DNA from: Acanthaster planci
Taxonomy: Eukaryota > Echinodermata > Asteroidea > Valvatida > Acanthasteridae
Reading direction: 5' to 3'
Length of the DNA: 54,270 nucleotides
NCBI RefSeq assembly: GCF_001949145.1
Contig: NW_019091556.1
Span: 385,411 to 439,680 of the forward strand
A program made the translations under genes and the position numbers. This document shows, in pieces, positions 12,721-23,600 of this stretch; the first letter of the stretch is position 1; the number at the start of each line of letters is the position of its first letter. The notes under the pieces were generated by a model, which saw only the letters and a program-made list of their open reading frames with translations, was not told the origin of the DNA and searched no databases.

Positions 12721-12863
12721 GCACCGTCGATATTGTATCTTGGCCGACATTGATATATAGGTTTTTTATATTGATATTTTCGATATATCAATATTACCAA
12801 ATAACTAGCATCGGCATTGTCGATATCAAACCCATATCGATAATATCGATGTATCGACGGTGC
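12721..12863. mobile_element. 143-bp AT-rich MITE
   Basis: The ends are inverted repeats (GCACCGTCGATA at the left, TATCGACGGTGC at the right) around an AT-rich core full of ATCGATAT-like words. No clean target duplication could be fixed, so boundaries may shift by a few bases. It lies 94 bp after the end of the composite repeat's flanking duplication. Confidence 0.65.
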
Positions 12864-14435
12864 TTACCTGTCCTTGTTATAGAGTTTAGCGCAAAAATCT
12901 TTCCTTAAAATGCCAAAAGATATGCAACTTCAACGGAGAAAGAATAAAATTGTAGTATTGTAGGTACTGAATCGTATGCTTCAAAGCTGCTAATGTGTCT
13001 TTATAGAAGAACTCTGACCGAAGAGAACCAAGCTTTGTTGATTAGGGTTTTTAGAGATTTGTGTTCGTTTAAGTGAATTCTGTAGATAAAAGACCGAATT
13101 TGGTCCACTTTTATTTCCTCCTGTTTAAACATTTTACACCCCAAAAACCGCAACTACAATATGAATAAAACACAGTATACAATCTTACAGAAATACTTTA
13201 AGCAAGTTCCAAAGGAGGATCTGTGGAGAAACTTACTCAACGACACCATTCCATAAGATATTTCCGTACAAAACATTACGTGTATATACAAGCTGTACGG
13301 TTAGTTGTGCAAATGGGCGAGTACAGCATGATGTGGTAACAAAATTATTGTCGATTAAGATGTTTTAATTACTTCTCCGGCTATATGCTCTCAACTAGAA
13401 AATCCAGAAAATCCAGAAAGTATAGTTTGCTTGTCATTTATATTTTTATACAAAGGTCGTACGTAAAAATTGAAGGACCCGAGGGTTTTTAAGGGTATGT
13501 TCCTGACATCTCAAAATCTCCACCGGAGATACTTAGAAGTGGCAAAGTGTCTCAAAAAGTTAAGGTAATCACAATTTATGAGTTTGACCTTCTGACTCTT
13601 CTTTGGTCACAGATTACAAGTGGACACAGAACTGCTGAAAACGTTTTTCTTTGATCAGGCTTAGTTTGAATTGAATTTTTTTGTCTGCTTGTGTTTTTAT
13701 AAATTTGCTCAAACTCAAAAGTTAACTTTGAAAATTGTTGCAACTTTTTTTCTTCGCAGTCAAATTAGTGCATAGCATATCAAGGGCGCCCTCTACGGAC
13801 GAACTATTAATTGATGGCGCACTTAACTTCAATCGTACCCACGACACAGGGGCTGTAGGCTGAGTTCACTGACCTCTATGCTGATGATAGAGACCAGTGG
13901 CTGAGTTAGGGCGGCTTGTTTGCGTATGTTGGCAAACAGCTCGATTTGTTCAGGGGTTGGCCGCTCGAACGCTGGGAACGTACAACTGGTTATCGCTGCT
14001 AGTTAAGACCTAGTGGCAAGCAACATGCAACGTTGGCTTCCATGAATGTTTGTTGAAGATTAATGTTTGGATTACCGCGCTGAATTCTTTTCTACTAATT
14101 AAAAAATCACTTCTGTGTCACGGAAAATAATGATTAATGTTAATTTAGCAAAATTTTCCATATCTCCGGCTTTGTAAGCCGTCTGGCTATTTTTTGAAAC
14201 TGTTCAAATATCAAAGTCTCAGGATTTTGTCCGTGTATTGTGTTCCTGTAAAATCCTGACGAGGATCGGAGGTGGTGTGTAATCCTAGCTGTGCAGAGTA
14301 CAGAGTTGTAGGGTCATGTTTCTACCGGTCGAGCGCGACAATAAGAGACTAGTTTCAAGAACATACCGCCGGAACTCGACCAGAGATGCTTTCCTACTAT
14401 CTCTATATGACGCACGATGGGAAGGAAGGTGTCAA

Positions 14436-16887
14436 TTAATCTTGCTTGGTCCTGGTGGCGTGTTTACAAAGGGCGATAGCGACAGTGGTAGCGGCAACCA
14501 GAGTGATGGCATTCAGTGTCAGGAGAAAGATGTGAACATGCCGCTTGAAACCTGGGACAAGGGGAAAGACAAGTTCGTTCCTGATTTGCGACGATCAACA
14601 TTGTCGTGGAGTACTTTTTAAGTTTTACGGCATAAGGCGACCCCACGATATATTTTGTGCTATTTTGACACTAATCGCATGTACATGTACATAGGCCTAC
14701 TCTCTAGTGCATACTGGGGGTACTTCCCACAGCCTTACAAAAAGCTCTACAAAAATGCAGGACTTTTGTTCACAAACCATTGCAACATTGAGGTTTCTCC
14801 CTGGGATGACACAGTTTTGCTCATGAATATGGAAATACTCGCCATTAAAACCAAATTGGGCAGTAAAATACCCTTCGAAATAGTGGAATAAAGTTGAAAG
14901 TAAGGTTAGCTGAGACCTAAGGTGAATTTTGAAGGTTTGTATGAAAACAATTGATTGCAGCCACACTTCAAGTTGACATGGTTGAAGTTTATGGAAGATG
15001 ATAAAAAATTGAACAACAAATTGAAAAGTCTAATTGATGATAGGGCTTATTTTGAAGCTCGTCCTTAAAATAGAATTGGTTGTTTCATTTACATGTAAGT
15101 CTGCATTCTTTTCTTACCAGAACAAAATATAAGCTGGATAGTGGATGCAAGATTGACGTCGCAGTGACCTTTGACATAGCAGGTAAGATTCTTCATCTGA
15201 CCCGTATTTGGTGTGTTGGCCACGGTAAAGTTGCTGCTCACAGTCACCAGTCCATCATACTCGCTTGTGGACTGACGCAAACTCTCAAACTCCTCCCCAA
15301 ACAAGCGATGGACACGTCGGGTGAGACCCCGTGAACTCTGCACTCGAAGGTCTGCTCGGTTTCTAAGGGAATGCATGTTGCATCAGTGCTGGAGACTAAA
15401 CTTCCAGTTGTCAAGTCGAAAATATTGATGTAGGGTTGTTGAACTGTCGGGAAAAGAAGGTGAAATGTTGCACGGTGTTAATAAAATGACCGACAGACAG
15501 ACATCAAGGGCTCGTAGATTCTAGTCTGAATGTTTGCCGGGAATGACGCTCTCCAATAGTTGATTGTCAAGAAAGTAATATGAACACCCTGTACATTTAT
15601 CAGATAGAGACCTATACACTAATCCGATTAGACGCCGTAACTGCGGTTGCACCGCATTCACACGCACATTCTTCAGCTTGACGCGCGTGTGCTTTTGGCA
15701 AATCGAAACCCAATTGGTCAAAGAGGCGTGTAACGCGCGCGTATCACCTGTCCACGAGCGTTGTGTCACCGAAGTAAGGGCTTCTAATTCTGATGGTCGA
15801 GTTACAGCTTGTGCCTTTGACCTACACAATCACAGAAAGCCGCATATTTGTGGGGTTGATAACATGCACGAGTTATCATGCATCACAGGAATTTGACTTG
15901 TTTCTGTTTTATTTTAACACCGCCTGACGAGGATGTTGGTAAAATTCTCTTACATGGGCATGCAGTAAAGAACCTGCAAAATCTCGTCTCCATGAAGATC
16001 TTTTGTTGGAACCAGGCTGGCCCCCATGCGAGAACTTAAGTAGAAACAAGATCAGAATGGGCTTGTGTCCGAAACGAAACAGACTGGTAAACTTTGTACC
16101 GGCTGTTTAAAAAAAAAATGGTCATGTGACACCAGTTTACTATCATTTTTAAAGCTAATAATACATATATCCAGCGTAGGCTAGTTGTCAAAGTGGGCCT
16201 CGACAAGGCTAGTTTACCCCGGGCACACCGTCTACAAGAAGTGGTATTGGGAAAGGTGGGACGTCAGGGGCAGGCGGAGCCAAACACTCGAGCAATAAAA
16301 GCACTATGATATATTGCTACATTATTATGCACTTACCGTGAACACAAAGCACCATACTTTCTGACGTGTCGGCGTTTCCATGAAGCGTTTGCTCGCAGGT
16401 GTAGTTTCCTTCTGATTCCTCATCAACCGGTCCTATTGTGTGAGTACACAATCTCTCGGACGAATTGGTCTGCTGCAATTCAGTTGAGTTGCATGAAGAA
16501 ATCACTTTCGTGCCGTTAAACAGTACTTTCACGAAGCTTGCATTCCCTGAAGCGATGCATTTAATTGTTACGTTAGTCCCGGCCGATGCAACCTGGTGCC
16601 CGACAGGATCCATTCGAACAGACAGGTTCGCAGCTAGACCTTGTTGGGACAAAATGACACCAAGTAATCATGAGTTGCAACTATTAAAAAATATGCCAAC
16701 AAGTAAGCCGAAAATAATGACTTAGGATGGATAAACTGAGTGAAGCAGAACGCTGATACGGAGCCGGGATTCTGACATCATCGGCTTTGTGGGGGCCTGC
16801 GCGGTATACGCGGGTAGAGCCCAATATCTTACCTGTGAATTGCAAACACATAAGATAGACTGCGAGAAGAGAAACCCCAACGTCCAT
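14436..16887 (-). CDS. two-Ig-domain single-pass membrane protein with an apparent frameshift in exon 3
   Basis: There are four exons, with all introns in phase 1: 16887-16833, 16639-16337, 15443-15169 and 14551-14436. Exon 1 has a good start context (GGCACCATGGAC) and gives signal peptide MDVGVSLLAVYLMCLQFT. Exon 2 is an Ig domain (TNVTIKCIAS ... EESEGNYTCEQ) with several N-glycosylation sites. Exon 3 is a second Ig domain (QTFECRVHGVSP ... QMKNLTCYVKG). Exon 4 gives a membrane span (HIFLLTLNAITLVAATTVAI), a short basic tail (CKHATRTKQD) and a stop. Exon 3 changes frame near the run of four C (plus strand) at 15295-15298: the first half is readable in one frame and the second half in another. 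It is 275 nt where 276 would keep phase. So this is a recent pseudogene, a broken allele or an assembly base error; otherwise it would be a receptor of about 249 residues. The ligand is unknown. Confidence 0.75.
15613..15808. repeat. dispersed repeat copy 2 (uninterrupted)
   Basis: It lies in intron 2 of the two-Ig gene. It aligns with 12206-12374 plus 12627-12656 and passes straight from GAAGTAAGG into GCTTCTAATTCTG, showing the site before the 245-bp element inserted in copy 1. It is GC-rich in the middle (GACGCGCGTGTG, TAACGCGCGCGTA). No coding content. Confidence 0.75.
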
Positions 16888-19800
16888 GGTGCCAAGAGGA
16901 AAGTGAGTGCACTGGACTTTTCCTGTCAGTGCTTCTCGCCACAAGACATAAATTATTCATGTTAATAAGCATTGCTATTTCAATTCTGCGCCTCGTGCCG
17001 TTGCGAAAGCGAAACTAGGAAGCTACAATAAACACACATTGTGTGGACGGATACGTTTTCAGAGGAATGGTTTCGAAAGAGGGAAACTGTCGTAGTACCA
17101 CAGTTCATCACACACCCGACAATGACGAATGGACAGTTATGCTTATCTAAGGAATTGGAATTTATGTACACATACCGCACTGCAAAAAGAAAGAGCTGGT
17201 AGATTGGTACAAATATGTAAAATGATAAATTTCTTTCGCAGAGGGGGCATGTGTTATGTGCAGTAATTGAAGGGGATTATCCTTCAGAAGTAATTACCAA
17301 ATTGTCAAGAAATAGCTTACACGGTGAAGACCTTTTATTACTCTGGTGACCGGGAAGTAGGCCCTACGAGATGTAGCAATTTGATATCAACTCTGATTCT
17401 GCTGTCACGCGATACAAAGATGAGGTCAAGGCTTCTGTCGTATGTTCTGTTTTGACCAATTTCCCTGGTGTGGCTAGGTGTTGTTCGTGCTTTCCAGCTA
17501 TTTGTCTTGTGAGCGCCCTCTCGCGTATTAGCAAACAAGAACGTCTTGACCAAGACTAACGTAAGCGTTGCAGTGAGTCGCATCGCTACCAACAAAATGA
17601 ACACTCCCTACCAACTCGGCTATTTTCAACCGGTGAGGAGGTGCATCTGCTCGAGGCAAATAAGCAGTTCGGTATTTCAAAAAGCCAGGTGTCTTTAGGG
17701 TACAACGCACGCGCGTGAGTCTGCATGTGGCTGTGCTGATAGGACAGACTATCGCGTGCGCTTAGCCGGGTCCTAACAGCCGCGTATTGAACATGCGCAG
17801 TTGGAATACTGAACTGGCTCAAAGGCCATTATAGTTACTGCAAAAGCTACGTGTACATTGATCACTGTGACTACATGTACAAGTGATCGTGGGAAATTGA
17901 ATATGTACATGTTATGTGGACATACCCCAAATGCACAACATACTGTGAAAATGATGCAGTGCTGGAAAGTGCTTAATTCTGTTCAATTCAAATTTCAATT
18001 TCTATCTAGAAAGAAGACGCCGGGGGGGGGGGCAACCCCATACACACTTACATATGGAAAACTACTGCAATTTAGAAATGATTGGCAAAATGTCAAATAG
18101 AGCTCACACGTAGCAGACCTTACTATAACCTTCGGGGTTGGGTTATGATATGAGAATTTAACGTTTGGCAGTTAACAAACCTTTAATTTCTAACGGCAAA
18201 CGGTTCACTGTGAAAACCCCACGCAGATCGTTTAGGATAAAATAATAGGCCTTTCTGGTATCTGAAACCCTTAACTCGATATACATATGAGGTAATCAGG
18301 AATGTGTCAAAAACTGCAACATCTGTAGGTAATTTTCTCAATATTCTATATTCATGTCAACAATGTGAAAGGTGAATTTTTACGGATGAGATATTAGATG
18401 GCATTAGCATATCGAGAATCGGCTGTACCATCTGTTGAATTCCAAACAATGATTGCCTCTCATCTGCAGTAAGCGTGTACAAGCAGCACCACGCATTCAT
18501 GGGCGGGGCATTATTCAGAGAATTAGATGTTTATACGGGCGCACGTACATGTATGTGTCACTCCCGGTTGACGGGTGGAAATTAACAACTTCGACCATGC
18601 GGAACCATACGGAATTGTCCCTTAGCAATTTGCCAATCCTGTGTTGATCCTTCTCATTTTGAAGATTCTGTTTGCACAAAGTTAACAAATGATCACATTA
18701 AAAAATTCTTTGTATGTGCCCTTGGAGGCCTTAACCGAATAAAACACTACAAAATAATGAAAAGAAATATGAAATTTAGCCTGAAAGTTGTTGGTAAGGT
18801 GATAAATTATTTCCATTTTCAATCGATCACTTGGTTTCCTTCCACTAAATTTCTCAATTTTAGAAGTTTCCCAGAACAGTGAGAGACTGCATACGACAGG
18901 CCAGAATCTCAACTGCACAATACAATCAGTTCTATGTAGCTAGAGTTTTTGGTTCGACTTTCAGGAGTTCTATTATTTTGATTCTCCTGCGCAGCGCGAT
19001 ATGATCTAGGCCTATACATGTTTTACATGCACAAACCGATCCAGCCACGTACCGTGCACGGTACATAGACACTGCGGCATGTTGCACGCGTTCCGGGGCG
19101 TAGATGTACACTGTACAAGTGCTGTAGGTGCATCCAGGTGCATGGAAGTTCTCGACGGAGCCGGTGTAGGCCTACAAGTTTATGTGGTTCATGCGTATAG
19201 GGTACATGTAAAACCGGGGATATATAGGTGGCAGATGTGAAAATTAACGTGTTTTATTTGTAAAAAAAAAGGCACTGTGAAATCACTACACTGTATATTG
19301 TATCCATTACGTAATCACCAGTCTAGCGCCACCACCGGCTTCACTAATTAATTCATTCACCGCAGAGACGGTAACATGTTTATTCATCTCTCTGCTTCTC
19401 ATGGAAATACATTTACTTATTTTCTCTTAATTTACAAAAATATAACTATTTTTTGTCCCTGTTACCTCCCCTTTTCACATCAAGTGTTCCTGTACTATTA
19501 ATTGATGTGAGAAAAATCCGTATTTTGGTGATTTTGTTGTGCTAGAAAATGTGTACTAGTGTGGTTTGCAAATAATTATGACGTTTGCGATATATCTCAA
19601 TGTCGAATTTACCTAATTTTCAGTGATAAGCCTTCCAAAGCGTTTAATTCAGAATGTTATGCTTTCTTAATTTTATTTCAGCGATTTTGATATTTTAGAC
19701 GCAAGTAGTTATGATTTAAATGCGTTTACAAGATGACGTCCATGTAAACCTCTGCTCTTGCTACTTGGTTTATTTGAGCACTTCCGAGTGTCACACATAC

Positions 19801-20680
19801 GTTCAATTCAACACTTTCCTGGCCATTTTATAATGACAGATAGACCTCGGTTTCAGTAATCAACTTCATGCATGCGAAATTACTGTACTTTTATGTTGAC
19901 GTCTTTCGTTCCTGAGTCACTGAATTCTTAAGCTCACAAGGCCGTAGGATTATGTGGGATGAACAGAATCGGTCCTGAGTTAGGTCGATATGCAAATGCG
20001 TCCGGTCGGGAAGAAAAAAAATCTAGTGGAAAACCTTCAGCAAATTTAAAACATTCACACCTTTCACGCCTGGCTTGAATTCCCATGGCTCTCATTACGC
20101 ATGCAAATGACCCTAAAAATGGGACATGCGCAGTTAATAATACGTGGGTAATAATGCCATCTTGTTGTTTTGGAATAGTCTGGGTAACATTTGGTACGGG
20201 AGAGTATTTCACTCCTCAAAAACTGGTGAGCATTCAAGTAATCTATGATCATTCTGTTCAATCTAAAAATATGATGCATATTGTCTATGTGGCCTTCTTT
20301 GTGGCCACAAATAATTAGATGCGCACTTTGCGATTGTATACCCTGTGTCATTTTTCGCTTATATATAGGTGAAGGGTTGACGCCACGTTGGAGAATGATA
20401 TCATTGTGCACATTAATGCGGGTATATTCGCGTGCATTTTTTGTAGAGTGCTTTATTTCTTAACTGGGAAATCAAGTGTATTGACTCAGACTGGTAGAAT
20501 CCTAAGATTAAAGCTGTTATGGGGAATACAGTCCACCCATATATATATATTTAGGAAAAATTCTGGTCAAAAAGTCTTGTAAAGGATTGTGCTAAACCTG
20601 AAAAATGTATCTGGCATTTTCTCATTCGTTATATTGTGGATTTGGTTTACCTTTCCACAAACAGGCTTGTACGTCATTCG
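16888..20680. other. intergenic between divergent Ig-type genes
   Basis: This 3.8-kb stretch separates the 5' end of the minus-strand two-Ig gene from the 5' end of the plus-strand Ig-NACHT gene, so it should carry both promoters. No convincing TATA box was fixed for either. It contains an 11-base G run at 18022-18032 and a TA-rich run near 20541-20551. ORFs such as 17338-17604 and 19934-20411 on the minus strand have no recognisable domain. Confidence 0.5.
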
Positions 20681-23600
20681 ATGGCCTTCATGGACATGTT
20701 TGTGACTTTTCTGCTTCTTGTATTCTTGTTGCGTACCGAAGAGAGTAAACTATGTCCATCAGGTTCAGGTTGGTGAACGAATTCATGGTCAGCTTTGAGG
20801 ATCTACCTTAAAACAAATCAGTAGCAGTTACGAGAGAACATTCATCAACGATACATGTATTTCAGGAAAAGTCAGTCACATTGAACAGCCATATAGAATA
20901 TAAAATTATCCTTACCAATTTCACTGAAATCACCAACACACATTACTTTCTTTCTTATGACGCGTCTGAAGTTTCAATAGCATAATACAGTACCGAAGTG
21001 ACTACGTCACACACCCAGTCTTGTGTTTAAAAGGCATTAGCGCGAGAACCAGCGCGTGATCCATCAACGCACGCGTACTCCATTCGTTTGTACTGCATTT
21101 ACAATCACACTTTAGTATTCTATATCAAACTTATAGAATAGGTTTTAAGAGTATACCGTTGGATCCTGCAGATACGAATATGCAGAACATCTTTGGTGTT
21201 GCCAACAAGCAAGGCTACTTTCAGCGTGGGATATGGCACCGTGTTCCCTGTCAGTCATTTCTTTCCGGAGAGGAACTTCTCGGTGTATTTTGGTTCCGGG
21301 GATCAAGCATTGAAGACCCCAATAAAATACTTGTAGCCAGCTTCTCAAGCAACCGATACGTTTACGCTAGCAAAAGATACACATTTTCGTCCGAGTTCAG
21401 CCTCGTGGTTAAAGATGTCAAAGACAGTGATGAAGGCGGATATTTGTGTAAGGTTGCACCGCGTCACGTGATTGACAGGGTTGGAAAGATTGATGTGCAG
21501 GTTATTGGTAAGAAATTTGTCAAGGAAAAGAGTTTATTAAACATTTTACATAGACGTGCTTTTAATCCTTTGTTGGCTAACAAGTCATGCTATTTTTCAA
21601 TATATGAAAAATTCATCGAGGGATTATATATCTGAAATATGAGGACAAAGTAATTCAGCTGATTACAATCCCGCCAGCGTGCGATCCTTGTATCGATTTA
21701 TCAGTCACGTGTAGTGGGAATTGTAATTTTATTAATCTTCTTGAACGATCTAGAGTGACGTTAATAACTTATTTGAATTATTATTAAAATTATTTGATGC
21801 TTATCGCAGGTAACACGTTTCCAGCCAGACCGAGTGAAGCCTCGACGATTGTCAGCGTCCAGCGAGGACGCAGGCAGACCCTTACGTGTCACTGCGCGCC
21901 ATCAGACGCACAAGTGTCCGTAGTATATTGGTCAGTTGGAGAGGGTGTCACTGCTGACACAGATATCATTGCGGCACGTTTCTCCGATGGTACATTCCTT
22001 CAGGTCCGTCACGGCGCAGATTATTCAATATCCAGAAATTTTTCTCTAACAGTCAACTCTGTCAGTGGAAATAACACAGGGAGATATTGGTGTCACGTGT
22101 TTCTGTTGAACGGTACACGGCAAAATTGTTACATAGAGGTACATGTTGCAGGTGAGTACTTAATGGTTTTTACATTCTCTTTGGCACATCTTTTAATACA
22201 AAAATGGAACAGCGTTTTATGAATATTTGCACGACTAATGTTCACAAAGTTGATTGTAGTCTGAACTGATTAAAAAACGCGACTAATGAACTTTAGCTTC
22301 TTTAATTATGGACGTGGTAAAACCATTGTTGCAGATAGAGATACCGTACCACACTTATTTATGTAAGAGAAAGCGTATCGTTTCATCCTGATCGAGTGAG
22401 GGGTTGCGTTTCATTTTTGTTCAGTTGGAAGTCAAACCAACCAAGCACTCCGAGCCTCTGCAACATCTTTCTACCTTCGTGAGGGAAGATACCAGACAAT
22501 CCCGTGTACGACATGGGCACCTGGTGATGAATTCTGTTTACTGCAGTGGTATAAAGTTGACCTTTCAGGTCGAAGACTTGTCCTGAACTACTCGGTGTCG
22601 ACAAATGCCGTCAGTGCTGTGAGTGGGTTTGATCTCAGCGATGACTATGGCCTGTCATTTACATCGGTGAACTTCTCGCATGCTGGACGGTACAGTTGCC
22701 ACCCTGGTTACATCAATTCCAGCTTTGATGATCTGCTTGACTGTCATGTGTTTGGTACGCTATTCAAGACTTACACCATCACGCATGTACAAACGTGGTT
22801 TTATTTCGACAGGGGAATGATCTTGCTGTTATATGGTACACGTAAATGACCAATGTTCTCTCTTTAGTAACTCTATAACATGTGTTCTCTCTTCTCTTGT
22901 GTTAGGTGAACAATTTCCTTTAGGTAGTAAACCAAGTGTCCGAGGTACGTCCGTTACCTATGAACCCGGCAAAGTGCAAATACTAAGGTGTCCTACTGGG
23001 TTGAATGTCACTGCTATGAGCAAAGCAACTCTCCTCTGGTCTTTTGGTGCTCGAGATGCAAACAGTGTCACTGTGATTGGTAGAATCGATATCGTCGATG
23101 GAAATAGTACCGTATCAGAGCTTGGAAAAATCTGCGTCAGCATTTCCTCTGAGGGTTCCCTTCATTTGGATGATTGCCCCCAAAACGGTGACGTCAGATA
23201 TTGGTGTCATGTTTTTGCCAACAATGAGTTGTGGCAGTCTTACATAGATGTTTTGACTCAGGGTAAGTGGACAGTCACTGAAAGGGTTGACCTCAAGATT
23301 CTTGCACTTCAGTTGATTCATTGAAATAACACGAGCGTTTAAACTTTGTGCCTGTGATAGCAGTATTCCCACTAAAATCATTTTCATTACACAGATAGAG
23401 CCTGGCTCACCTCTGTGATAGTTTCTGCCGTCTTCGTTATCATTGCTGTGATTGCCTTTCTGATATTCAAGTACCGCAAACACAGGTCGAATGGCCATCA
23501 GGACGGCTACTCAGCAATTGAAGGTACGTGTCGTTAGTCAACCCAGTTGAAATTAAGCACTCATCGTGAGGTGTTTTCAGTAAATCATTTATTTATGAGA

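Larger units (their letters stand above)
12145..14435. other. intergenic, repeat-rich at its left end
   Basis: It contains a composite repeat (12206-12656) with a nested 245-bp element and a second hairpin element (12721-12863). From about 12864 to 14435 no gene or clear repeat was recognised. This stretch is downstream of the protease ORF and past the 3' end of the minus-strand Ig gene. Confidence 0.5.

Noticed and set aside
15521-15829. Minus-strand ORF sharing KLKNVR and RLIGLVY with one near 12047-12295
   Set aside because: The similarity comes from the dispersed repeat copies at 12206 and 15613, not from a protein family.
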